Below, piece after piece: positions 35,585 to 43,056 of a stretch of 64,000 bases of DNA. Both the position numbers and the translations under genes were made by a program. The notes below the pieces were generated by a model. That model ran no database searches and had not been told where the DNA came from. It saw only the letters and a program-made list of their open reading frames with translations. How positions within the stretch are numbered: the first letter of the stretch is position 1; the number at the start of each line of letters is the position of its first letter. The stretch comes from JACNKJ01 sp964344565 (GTDB lineage Bacteria > Krumholzibacteriota > Krumholzibacteriia > JACNKJ01). The DNA is taken from NCBI GenBank assembly GCA_964344565.1, contig CAYFNT010000019.1, forward strand, positions 12,373 to 76,372, in the 5' to 3' direction.

Positions 35585-37594
35585 TCAGCAGCTGGCGTCG
35601 AGGATCTCGGCGATGTCGAGAGCCTTCATGTCCTCGCGGTCGATGTCCTTGAAGCCGTCGCTCATCATGGTCACGCAGAAGGGACAGGCCACGGCCACGG
35701 TTCCCGCTCCCGTCTCCACGGCCTCCTCGGCCCGGTTGATGTTGATGCGGCTGCCCAGGGTTTCCTCCATCCACATGCGACCACCGCCCGCGCCGCAGCA
35801 GAAGCCGTTCTCGCGGCTGCGCGGCATTTCCACGAGATCCACGCCGGGCACGGCCTTCAGAGCCTGGCGGGGCGTATCGTAGATGTCGTTGTGGCGACCC
35901 AGATAGCAGGAATCGTGGTAGGTGACCTGGCCGGGACCCTCGCCGCTGGGCTTGAGCTTCCCGTCGGCCAGCAGTTCGTTCAGGAAATCGGCGTGGTGAA
36001 CGACCTCGTAGTCACCGCCGAATCCCGGATACTCGTGGGCGATGCTGTTGAAGCAATGCGGGCAGGCGGTCACGATCTTCTTCACCTTGTAGCCGTTCAT
36101 CACCGCCACGTTGGCCTCCACCTGCATGGCGCCCAGGTACTCGTTGCCGATGCGCCGGGCCGGATCGCCGCAGCACTTCTCTTCCTGTCCGAGGATCGCG
36201 AAATCCACGCCCGCCTTCTTCATGAGACTGGCGAAGGCCTTGGTAATCTTCTGGCTGCGCTCGTCGAAACTGCCAAGGCACCCGACCCAGAAAAGCAGTT
36301 CGGCGTCGGGCTTCTCGGCGAGGGTGGGAATCTCGAGGCCCTCGGCCCACTTGGCCCGATCGGTGTAGGGGATCTGCCAGGGATTGTGATTGGTCTCGAG
36401 GTTCCGCAGGCTCACCTGCGCCTCCGTGGGGAAGCTGGACTGCATCATCACCAGGCTTCGACGCAGGTCCACGATCTTCTCGATGTGCTCGATGAACACG
36501 GGACAGGCCTGCTCGCAGGCGCCGCAGGTGGTGCAGGACCATAGGGCGTCGGTGCTGATCACGTCGCCGATGAGCGCGCGCTTCGCCTCGTCAGGCGCAT
36601 CCTCTCCCAGTTCGCCGCCCGCCTCCAGGAGGGCCGAACCCTTTCCGATGGCGTGGGCCTTGGCGTGGTGGATGAGACCGTAAGGCGTCAGGGGCTTGTC
36701 GGTGGTGTAGGCCGGGCAGTGGGCCTGGCAGCGTCCGCACTCGGTGCAGGCGTAGTGGTCGAGGATCTGCTTCCAACTGAAGTCGGCCAGTTCGTCCTTG
36801 CCGAACTTGGTGGCCGTCTCATCGGCGAAGTCGATCTTGCTCAGAACGGCCCTCGGTCCGAAACGCCGGAAGAGGATGTTCGGCCCCGCCATGAGAATGT
36901 GCAGGTGCTTGCTCATGGGGATGAAGGCCATGAAGAACAGGATGGCCAGGGTGTGCACCCACCAGTAGATGAGCACATGGATCTCGCCGCCGCCGGAGAA
37001 GCTCTGGAAGAATCTCGAGATGGGCGACCACTTCATGCTTTCCACGTCGCCGGCGAGGTTCGCTTCGGCGCCGCGGGCCAGCCACATGAAGACCACCAGA
37101 CCCAGGATGAGCGTGAGGATGAAGAGGGCTTCCTTCGGCGCGTGTTCATCGTCGGTCTCGAGACGTTTGGGCTTCTGCACCAGGCGGCGGTAGTAGCTCA
37201 CGAAGATCGCGAGGACGACGGCGAGGCCGAAGAGATCCAGCAGGGCGCCGAAGGCGGCATAGCCGCCCATGCCGATGATCTGGGCGTAGGTGAAGTGGGG
37301 GGCGAAGCCTCGGATGAAGGTTTCAAGGGTGCCCAGACTCAGAATGATGAAGCCCCAGAAGATGAAGAAGTGGCCGATGCCGTCGCGCTCGGCGACCACG
37401 CGTCCCTGTCCGAAGAAGAACTTGAAGATGCCGCCGATGCGGGGGCCCCAGTCGGTGAACCGGTTCTGTTCCTCAACTCCCTTGCCGATCCGCAGGATGC
37501 GCACGAGCCGCCGCACCACCATGACGAAATAGACCAGAGTGCCGGCGAGGACGAGGGCGAAGACGAGATTGCTCGGGAACTGACCGGGCAGCAT
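35585..37594 (-). CDS. ETF:menaquinone oxidoreductase-like membrane Fe-S protein
   Basis: The 669-residue protein has about six N-terminal helices with conserved histidines (residues 8-240, NarI/DsrM-like heme b region), two [4Fe-4S] motifs CTECGRCQAHC (283-293) and CTTCGACEQAC (354-364), and a C-terminal pair of CCG domains (KCCGDPARR, CCGAGGGRMW) like heterodisulfide reductase subunit B. This layout matches the EMO/FadF proteins that pass electrons from electron-transfer flavoprotein to menaquinone during fatty-acid oxidation. No etfAB genes are adjacent; a thiolase gene lies 19 kb away. Confidence 0.82.
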   Translation of the reverse strand: MLPGQFPSNLVFALVLAGTLVYFVMVVRRLVRILRIGKGVEEQNRFTDWGPRIGGIFKFFFGQGRVVAERDGIGHFFIFWGFIILSLGTLETFIRGFAPHFTYAQIIGMGGYAAFGALLDLFGLAVVLAIFVSYYRRLVQKPKRLETDDEHAPKEALFILTLILGLVVFMWLARGAEANLAGDVESMKWSPISRFFQSFSGGGEIHVLIYWWVHTLAILFFMAFIPMSKHLHILMAGPNILFRRFGPRAVLSKIDFADETATKFGKDELADFSWKQILDHYACTECGRCQAHCPAYTTDKPLTPYGLIHHAKAHAIGKGSALLEAGGELGEDAPDEAKRALIGDVISTDALWSCTTCGACEQACPVFIEHIEKIVDLRRSLVMMQSSFPTEAQVSLRNLETNHNPWQIPYTDRAKWAEGLEIPTLAEKPDAELLFWVGCLGSFDERSQKITKAFASLMKKAGVDFAILGQEEKCCGDPARRIGNEYLGAMQVEANVAVMNGYKVKKIVTACPHCFNSIAHEYPGFGGDYEVVHHADFLNELLADGKLKPSGEGPGQVTYHDSCYLGRHNDIYDTPRQALKAVPGVDLVEMPRSRENGFCCGAGGGRMWMEETLGSRININRAEEAVETGAGTVAVACPFCVTMMSDGFKDIDREDMKALDIAEILDASC

Positions 37595-37693
37595 GGGAGC
37601 TCCTTTCGTAAACAGGATCGCCAGGTCAAGTTAATCGGGATGGGTAAGTTGCTCAAGTAGGAAACATGGAATGGGTCTGTACTGGAATGGGAT

Positions 37694-37717
37694 CTCCCCC
37701 TCCGAACGGAGGGGGAG
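37694..37717 (-). terminator. Strong hairpin downstream of the beta-helix/FlgD gene
   Basis: CTCCCCCTCCG pairs with CGGAGGGGGAG around AA. No T-tract follows on the minus strand, so it may stabilise or stop the transcript from 39232 without being a classic terminator. Confidence 0.5.
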
Positions 37718-37744
37718 CGTTTCATTTCACCTGGATAGTCGCCG

Positions 37745-39232
37745 CTACTTGATGAGCACGAGCCGGATGATCTCCGATCCCTCCCCGGCCCGGATGCGGC
37801 AGAAGTAGACGCCGCTGCTCCGGTCCCGGCCGAGCTCGTCGCGGCCGTTCCAGTCGAGAGTGATTCTCCCCGGGCCGGCATGCTCATCCAGAAGAGTCGC
37901 GACCCTGCGTCCGGAGATATCGAAGATCTCCACGACCGCATGGGCGGGTTCTTCGAGACCGAATTCGATACGCGTGCTCGGATTGAAGGGGTTCGGGGCG
38001 GCGCTTGCGGCGAATTCCTCGCGGTTCATCGATCCGCAGGCTCCCCAGGCTCCCATTAGGCCGCAATCGTTGTTGTCGGGCAGGCAGGGGGAGTCGGGTT
38101 GGAGGAAGGGACGATAGTCGAAGGTCGTGCAGATGAGCGGATCCTCGCAGATATTGCCGTCCACGCCGAGGAGCTCGAGGATCACCGGCGTCCAATCTCC
38201 GGCTGGGTTTCCGAAGAAGTTCGAACAGGAGATCAGCGGCGGATCGTCGAGCCAATACTGGTAGATGGCCTGTCCCTGGATCGATCCAGCGATCAGACAC
38301 TTGTCGATCTCGACATAGGCCTCTTCGGTGATGCCGATGTTGCCGCCTCCGGATACGACATTGCCGAAGAAACTGCAGCTCTCGACGCGGTGCACTCCCA
38401 GATCCAGCAGAACCGTGCTGCCGCTGTATCCGTCGTTTGCGACGAACGTGCATCCCAGGAGAGTTCCCCGGCACTTGTTCAGACTGATCGCGTGTCCGCC
38501 AGCCCAACCGTAGTTGTCGTAGAAGATGCAGTCCTCGATCAGGAGTCTGCCGGAATCGTGGGCGGCCACGCCGCCTGCGTTGATCGTCCGGTTTCTCTCG
38601 AAGAGCGAAGCGCCTATCCGACCTCGACTGCCGCTCGTCACCGCCACGGTTCCCCAGCAGCCCTGTTGGTGGTGGCCGTTTTCGATGAATCGACAGTTCT
38701 GAATGTCGACATGCGAGTCGTTGACGAAGCAGATGGCAGATCCGCCGGTACCCGCCCCGGCGATGTTGTTCATGAAGAGGGTATCCTCGATGCGGGGACG
38801 CGATTCGCTGAAGAAGAGGCCGCCGCCGGGGCTTTCGCTGCGGTTGTCGAAGATGACGCAGTTTCGAATCGTCAGTGAGGATTCAGTGAATCGGCCGGCG
38901 CCTCCGTGGAACTCGTCCGCGTGCGTGAAGGTGATTCCCTCGATGAGGGTGCTTCCGTCCAGGCCGACGCCTCGAATGCAGTAGCCTTTATCCATGGCGT
39001 CGACGGTGACGCATTCGGGATCGCCGGAACCGCTCCGCAGCGTGACGCCGCTTTTCATCTCGAGGTGGAATTCCTCGTAGATGCCGCAGGCCACCTGGAC
39101 GGTGTCCCCCCGCTCGGCCAGTTCGATGCCGGCCTGGATGCTCGGCGCATCCGTTGGAACGTGGATGATCAGGGAGTTCGCCGGAACGGCGCAGAGCATC
39201 AGGATCGATAAACGAGTCAGGGTCTTTCGCAT
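37745..39232 (-). CDS. Secreted beta-helix protein with FlgD-like C-terminal domain
   Basis: The 495-residue protein starts at MRKTLTR (39232). The signal peptide ends near PANS. It opens with IIHVPTDAPSIQAGIELAERGDTV, clearly related to the beta-helix proteins at 19-22 kb, and carries similar repeats. Its pre-tail block PDSPCLPDNNDCGLMGAWGACG also matches them. In place of their short C-terminal motif it has a linker (NPFNPSTRIEF) and a FlgD-like domain with FDISGRRVATLL and GVYFCRI. The swap of tails on one passenger family is informative. Function of the helix is unknown. Confidence 0.82.
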   Translation of the reverse strand: MRKTLTRLSILMLCAVPANSLIIHVPTDAPSIQAGIELAERGDTVQVACGIYEEFHLEMKSGVTLRSGSGDPECVTVDAMDKGYCIRGVGLDGSTLIEGITFTHADEFHGGAGRFTESSLTIRNCVIFDNRSESPGGGLFFSESRPRIEDTLFMNNIAGAGTGGSAICFVNDSHVDIQNCRFIENGHHQQGCWGTVAVTSGSRGRIGASLFERNRTINAGGVAAHDSGRLLIEDCIFYDNYGWAGGHAISLNKCRGTLLGCTFVANDGYSGSTVLLDLGVHRVESCSFFGNVVSGGGNIGITEEAYVEIDKCLIAGSIQGQAIYQYWLDDPPLISCSNFFGNPAGDWTPVILELLGVDGNICEDPLICTTFDYRPFLQPDSPCLPDNNDCGLMGAWGACGSMNREEFAASAAPNPFNPSTRIEFGLEEPAHAVVEIFDISGRRVATLLDEHAGPGRITLDWNGRDELGRDRSSGVYFCRIRAGEGSEIIRLVLIK

Positions 39233-39271
39233 TTCAACCGCCCTTTCCCACATCAGTCTGATTATGTAGCT

Positions 39272-39300
39272 ATTCTAGCAGCTTCCTCCCTTCGGGTAAA
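39272..39300 (-). promoter_or_regulatory. Promoter of the beta-helix/FlgD gene
   Basis: On the minus strand TTTACC (39295-39300) and TAGAAT (39272-39277) are 17 bp apart, giving a leader of about 33 nt. Confidence 0.5.
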
Positions 39301-39317
39301 CCGGCCCAGTATTCAAT

Positions 39318-39339
39318 GCGCCCCCGTTAGCGGGGGCGC
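39318..39339 (-). terminator. Hairpin after the small membrane protein gene
   Basis: GCGCCCCCG pairs with CGGGGGCGC around a 4-nt loop. Only a weak T-rich stretch follows on the minus strand. Confidence 0.5.
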
Positions 39340-39360
39340 AGCAGCTTGAGCGATCTGGGC

Positions 39361-39735
39361 TTAGGCGGATTTCGGCGGGTTGTAGATCATGCAGGCGGCC
39401 ATGCCGTAGATGATGAATCCGATGATCCCCGCCGCGGCATGCCAGAGCGTGACTCCGAATCCGTAGGAGGGCCAGTTCATGAAGAATCCGGGCAGGTACC
39501 AGAGCAGCCCGAGGTAGAGGCCGTAGCGGAATCCTTCCCCTTTCGCGCCGCTCATGCCCTTGGAGTAGATGAAAACGAACATGATCGAGAAGGCGAGCTG
39601 TCCGAGGTACCAGCTCCAGGCTCCGAACGCCGGCGCTTCGTATCCGCGAACGCCGATGCCGCTCAGAAGCCACATCCAAAGATGTACAAGTACAAACACG
39701 GCCAAGGATGCGATCCAGAATCTGGGACGGGTCAT
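39361..39735 (-). CDS. Small four-helix membrane protein of unknown function
   Basis: The 124-residue product has about four hydrophobic helices (residues 7-25, 42-60, 70-88, 98-117) joined by short loops, with aromatic-rich segments (WMWLL, YEAPAFGAWSWYLGQ, FFMNWPSYGFG). Ribosome site AAGGAGG precedes the ATG. I do not recognise the family; small uncharacterised integral membrane proteins of this layout are common. It follows the 2-oxoacid oxidoreductase terminator and so is probably transcribed on its own. Confidence 0.65.
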   Translation of the reverse strand: MTRPRFWIASLAVFVLVHLWMWLLSGIGVRGYEAPAFGAWSWYLGQLAFSIMFVFIYSKGMSGAKGEGFRYGLYLGLLWYLPGFFMNWPSYGFGVTLWHAAAGIIGFIIYGMAACMIYNPPKSA

Positions 39736-39847
39736 GCGGGATCCTCCTTAGGAAAACTTCAATGTTGGGAGAAGCAGAGCCTAGATCGCGGGTTTTGGGA
39801 AGGGAAAACTCGGCCGAATCCGAAGCCATAGCCATGGCCATGGCATG

Positions 39848-39879
39848 AAAAAACCCTCCCCCGGCTGTGGGGGAGGGTT
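39848..39879 (-). terminator. Rho-independent terminator of the 2-oxoacid:ferredoxin oxidoreductase operon
   Basis: On the minus strand CCCTCCCCC pairs with GGGGGAGGG around a 6-nt loop and is followed by TTTTTT. Confidence 0.88.
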
Positions 39880-39903
39880 CAGTTGCTCCAGCTAAGGCTA
39901 TGG

Positions 39904-41331
39904 TTATAGCTGCTCTACGTATTTCATTCCGGCGCTCAAGGCCTCGATATTCGCATCCACCATGTTCGCCCGCTTGATGGCCTTGGGGATGGTTTGCTCC
40001 ATGCCCTCGCGGGTGAGGATGCCCGTCTTCGCCATGTAGGCGCCGGTCATCACCGTGTTGGCCATGCGCGTGTTGCCCAGATCGTTGGCGATCTGGGTGG
40101 CCGGCACGGCCACGACCTCGATGTCCTCGCGCTTGGGCTCCACGTCGATGATGGTGGAGTCGTACATGAGCAGTCCGCCGGCCTTCACGTCGGGCTCGAA
40201 TTTCTCGAGGCTGGGGCGGTTGAAGGCCATGAGCACGTCGGGATGGCTCACCGTCGGGCTGCCGATCTCGTGCTCGCTGATGTTCACGAAGCAGTAGGCG
40301 GTGCCGCCGCGCATCTCCGGGCCGTAGCTCGGGATCCAGCTGCTGTGGTAGCCCTGCTCCATGGCCGCGTTGGCCAGCATGGCCCCGGCCGAGAGGATGC
40401 CCTGCCCGCCGAAGCCCGCGAGTTTGATGCTGGGATTCTTGTAGCTGTCCGACTTGTACTCGCCGGGAAAGAGCTTGGGATCGGGAACGTTGAGGTCCAG
40501 GGCCTCGATGACTTCCTCGTCGCTGGTCTCGCGCTTCTTGCGATGCCAGGCCTCCCGCTCGTCCCGAATGTCCTTCTTCACGCCGAGGGGGAAGAAGGGC
40601 TTCATGTGCTCGTGCATCCAGTCGTACTGGTCCTTGGGATCCACCTTCCAGCCCGAGGGACAGGCGCTGAGCATCTCGACCATGGAGAAGCCCTTGCCGT
40701 CCATCTGGCACTGCAGGGCCTTGCGGATGGCCATGCGCGTCTTGGCGATGCTCTTGTTGTCCCAGACCGCCGTGCGTTCCACGTAGCTGGGACCGTCGAG
40801 GGTGGCCATGAGTTCGCAGACCTTCATGGGCGGGCCCTCGTTGTCCTCGTCGCGGCCGTAGGGGGTGGTGGTCGTCCTCATACCCGGCAGGGTGGTCGGC
40901 GCCATCTGTCCACCGGTCATGCCGTAGATGGCATTGTTCACGAAGAACACGGTGATGTGCTCGCCGCGGTTGGCCGCCTGCAGGATGTTGTTGCCGCCGA
41001 TGGCCGCCAGGTCGCCGTCGCCCTGATAGCTCACGACGATGGCGTTGGGATTGGCGCGCTTGAGGGCTGTGGCCACCGCGGGTGCGCGGCCGTGGGCCAC
41101 CTGGATGTTGCCCGTCTTGAAGTAGTAGTAGACGAAGACCGAGCATCCCACCGGGCTCACCATGATCACGCGTTCCTGGATGCCCAGATCCTCGATGGCC
41201 TCGGCGATGAGCTTGTGGATGACCCCGTGTCCGCATCCCGGACAGTAGTGCGTGTTGCTCTTGTCGCCCGGCTTGCGCTCGAACTTCTCGTAGAAGCCCT
41301 TGGGACGTTCCAGAACAAGCTTCTTGGGCAT
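39904..41331 (-). CDS. 2-oxoacid:ferredoxin oxidoreductase, fused beta (TPP) and gamma subunits
   Basis: The 475-residue protein joins a thiamine-diphosphate subunit (about 1-285; HYCPGCGHG, VSPVGCSVF, GDGDLAAIGGNNI with NNAIYGMTGGQ) to a gamma subunit (about 300-475; KLAGFGGQGILSAGAMLANAA, SYGPEMRGGTA). With the alpha and ferredoxin subunits upstream it forms a complex that oxidatively decarboxylates 2-oxoacids to acyl-CoA and reduced ferredoxin. Sequence resembles Vor/Kor enzymes for branched-chain 2-oxoacids or 2-oxoglutarate. Fusion of beta and gamma is unusual relative to the four-subunit form. Ribosome site GGAGG. Confidence 0.9.
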   Translation of the reverse strand: MPKKLVLERPKGFYEKFERKPGDKSNTHYCPGCGHGVIHKLIAEAIEDLGIQERVIMVSPVGCSVFVYYYFKTGNIQVAHGRAPAVATALKRANPNAIVVSYQGDGDLAAIGGNNILQAANRGEHITVFFVNNAIYGMTGGQMAPTTLPGMRTTTTPYGRDEDNEGPPMKVCELMATLDGPSYVERTAVWDNKSIAKTRMAIRKALQCQMDGKGFSMVEMLSACPSGWKVDPKDQYDWMHEHMKPFFPLGVKKDIRDEREAWHRKKRETSDEEVIEALDLNVPDPKLFPGEYKSDSYKNPSIKLAGFGGQGILSAGAMLANAAMEQGYHSSWIPSYGPEMRGGTAYCFVNISEHEIGSPTVSHPDVLMAFNRPSLEKFEPDVKAGGLLMYDSTIIDVEPKREDIEVVAVPATQIANDLGNTRMANTVMTGAYMAKTGILTREGMEQTIPKAIKRANMVDANIEALSAGMKYVEQL

Positions 41332-41340
41332 GGCTTCCTC

Positions 41341-42408
41341 CTAAGCGCTTAGGTCGGCGGCGGTGCCGAGATGGGATTTGGCGACTTCGTAGACTTCCTC
41401 GACCGTGGGCACGTTGCCGCCCTGCCGTCCGTAGAAATCCACCGGGATGGCTCCGTTCACCACCAGCCTGACGTCGTTGACCATCTGTCCGAAATTCAGC
41501 TCCACCGCGAGAATCTTATCGGCCGTCTCGACCACGTCGGCGATGGCCTTCTTGGGGAAGGGCCAGAGAGTCTTCGGTCGCAGCAGGCCGATCTTCAGCC
41601 CTTCCTCGCGGGCGCGATCGACCACCGAGCGCAGGATGCGGCTCACGATGCCGAAGCCCATGAGCACGAGCTCGGCGTCTTCGGTCCGGTAGGCCTCGTA
41701 GCGAACTTCCTCTTCCTCGATCTTGCGATACTTGGCCTGGAGCTTGGCGTTGTGCGCCTCGAGTTCGTCGGTGTCCAGGAAGATGGAACTCACGAGGCTG
41801 TCGTCCATGCGGAAGCCCTCCTCGAGGGCCCACTCCTTGCGGGGAAGGGGAGGCACGGGCTCGCCGAACTCCACGGGCTCCATCATCTGTCCGATGTAGC
41901 CGTCGGTGAGGAGCACCACCGGATTGCGCCACTTGTCGGCCAGATCGAAGGCCAGGCGCGTGAAGTCGGCCATCTCCTGGGCGCCGTTGGGAGCCAATAC
42001 GATGAGTTCGTAGCTGCCGTGTCCACCGCCCTTGACGATCTGGTTGTAGTCGCTCTGCTCAGGCGCGATGTTGCCCAGGCCCGGGCCGCCGCGCATGATG
42101 TCGACCAGCAGGCAGGGCAGTTCGGCGCCGGCCAGGTAGCTCAGGCCCTCCTGCTTCAGGCTGATGCCCGGCGAAGAGCTGGCGGTCATGGTGCGTTCGC
42201 CGGCCGCCGCCGCGCCGTAGACCATGTTGATGGACGCGATCTCGCTCTCGGCCTGCAGGAAGGTGCGTCCCAGACGCGGGAAGAGCATGGCTCCCGCGTG
42301 GGCGATCTCGCTGGCCGGCGTGATGGGGTATCCGTAGAAGGACTGGCAACCCGCGAGCAGGGCGGCCTTCACCACCGCTTCGTTGCCCTTGATCAATTCC
42401 TTGGCCAT
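41341..42408 (-). CDS. vorB: 2-oxoacid:ferredoxin oxidoreductase, alpha subunit (VorB-like)
   Basis: The 355-residue alpha subunit holds the pyrimidine-binding part of the active site: IKGNEAVVKAALLAGCQSFYGYPITPASEI, ESEIASINMVYGAAAAGERTMTASSSPG, and PGLGNIAPEQSDYNQ. The start at 42408 (MAKELIK) follows GAGGAG; the frame continues 30 codons upstream through the ferredoxin gene but those residues are spurious. Gene order ferredoxin-alpha-beta/gamma is that of VorCBA-type operons. Substrate specificity (2-oxoisovalerate or 2-oxoglutarate) is not decided by sequence alone. Confidence 0.92.
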   Translation of the reverse strand: MAKELIKGNEAVVKAALLAGCQSFYGYPITPASEIAHAGAMLFPRLGRTFLQAESEIASINMVYGAAAAGERTMTASSSPGISLKQEGLSYLAGAELPCLLVDIMRGGPGLGNIAPEQSDYNQIVKGGGHGSYELIVLAPNGAQEMADFTRLAFDLADKWRNPVVLLTDGYIGQMMEPVEFGEPVPPLPRKEWALEEGFRMDDSLVSSIFLDTDELEAHNAKLQAKYRKIEEEEVRYEAYRTEDAELVLMGFGIVSRILRSVVDRAREEGLKIGLLRPKTLWPFPKKAIADVVETADKILAVELNFGQMVNDVRLVVNGAIPVDFYGRQGGNVPTVEEVYEVAKSHLGTAADLSA

Positions 42409-42416
42409 GGATCTCC

Positions 42417-42662
42417 TCAGGCGGCGTCGTACTCGGCGCCCTTCTTGTAGACAGTGATGGCGGCGGGCTCGGGACAGGCATAGAAGCACATGCCGCATCC
42501 GGTGCAGCCTTCACCCGTGTAGTCGGCGGGGTGGTATCCCTTGGAATTGAAGCCGTCGATCTGGAAGAGCACGTCCTGGGGGCAGGAAATGACGCAGAGG
42601 CCGCAGCCCTTGCAGTGCTCGGGGGAGACGACTGTGATGGCTTCTTCGAGAATCTTGCTCAT
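42417..42662 (-). CDS. 2-oxoacid:ferredoxin oxidoreductase, delta (2x[4Fe-4S] ferredoxin) subunit
   Basis: The 81-residue protein carries two [4Fe-4S] motifs, CKGCGLCVISCP and CTGCGMCFYACP, and carries electrons from the TPP centre to free ferredoxin. The start at 42662 (MSKILEE) follows GGAGG; the longer frame to 42722 is not supported. It is the first gene of the operon and lies behind a strong promoter. The alpha gene begins 8 nt after its stop codon. Confidence 0.92.
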   Translation of the reverse strand: MSKILEEAITVVSPEHCKGCGLCVISCPQDVLFQIDGFNSKGYHPADYTGEGCTGCGMCFYACPEPAAITVYKKGAEYDAA

Positions 42663-42758
42663 GGGGCCTCCGTCAAAGATGGCTTTTCGGAAGGAATACG
42701 CCTCGGGGCCGGCGGGAAGCATTCAGGAGAAAGCGACCTGAATTCCGCATGTCCGTTC

Positions 42759-42787
42759 AAAGTATGGCAATCAACGCAAACTGTCAA
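42759..42787 (-). promoter_or_regulatory. Promoter of the 2-oxoacid:ferredoxin oxidoreductase operon
   Basis: On the minus strand a perfect TTGACA (42782-42787) and TACTTT (42759-42764) at 17-bp spacing, leader about 90 nt. Confidence 0.7.
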
Positions 42788-42879
42788 GATAGCCAGGTTT
42801 AGCCGAGCTTCTCCGCTATTGGACAAGCCAAGACGATTCAACCAGTTAACAAATAGCACAATTAAGGCGGGAATACAAG

Positions 42880-42977
42880 GAACTGTGGACTCAGAACTGT
42901 GGACTCAGAACTGTGAACTGAGAACTGTGAACTCGGAACTGGGAACTCAGAACTAGGAACTCGGAACTCAGAACTTA
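42880..42977 (+). repeat. Heptanucleotide tandem array, 14 units of GAACTNN type
   Basis: Units are GAACTGT, GGACTCA, GAACTGA, GAACTCG, GAACTGG, GAACTCA, GAACTAG and GAACTTA, 14 x 7 bp in perfect phase. The first five positions are nearly constant and the last two vary. Confidence 0.9.
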
Positions 42978-42985
42978 TGAATTGG

Positions 42986-43009
42986 CCCTTCCCCGAGTGC
43001 GGGGAAGGG
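42986..43009. terminator. Hairpin between the two opposed heptamer arrays
   Basis: CCCTTCCCC pairs with GGGGAAGGG, extended by a G-C pair above the loop AGTG; TTTCTCTTGTT follows on the plus strand. It may terminate the parA transcript imperfectly, or form part of the repeat element. Confidence 0.5.
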
Positions 43010-43021
43010 TTTCTCTTGTTC

Positions 43022-43056
43022 ACAGTTCTCAGTTCTAAGTTCTAAGTTCTAAGTTC
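43022..43056 (-). repeat. Inverted heptamer array at the parA stop codon, 5 units
   Basis: On the plus strand ACAGTTC, TCAGTTC and TAAGTTC x3; on the minus strand these are GAACTNN units like the 42880 array, beginning at the TAG stop of the ParA gene. Confidence 0.85.

Larger units (their letters stand above)
42663..43055. other. Intergenic region with promoter, two opposed heptamer arrays and a hairpin
   Basis: This 393-bp stretch has no gene. It holds the promoter of the oxidoreductase operon (42759-42787), an AT-richer spacer to about 42879, a 14-unit heptamer array (42880-42977), a 10-bp-stem hairpin (42986-43009) and a second, inverted five-unit array (43022-43056) touching the parA stop codon. 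Confidence 0.85.

Noticed and set aside
42880..42977. CRISPR or phage attachment repeat
   Set aside because: Perfect 7-bp period without spacers, and no integrase or phage genes are adjacent.
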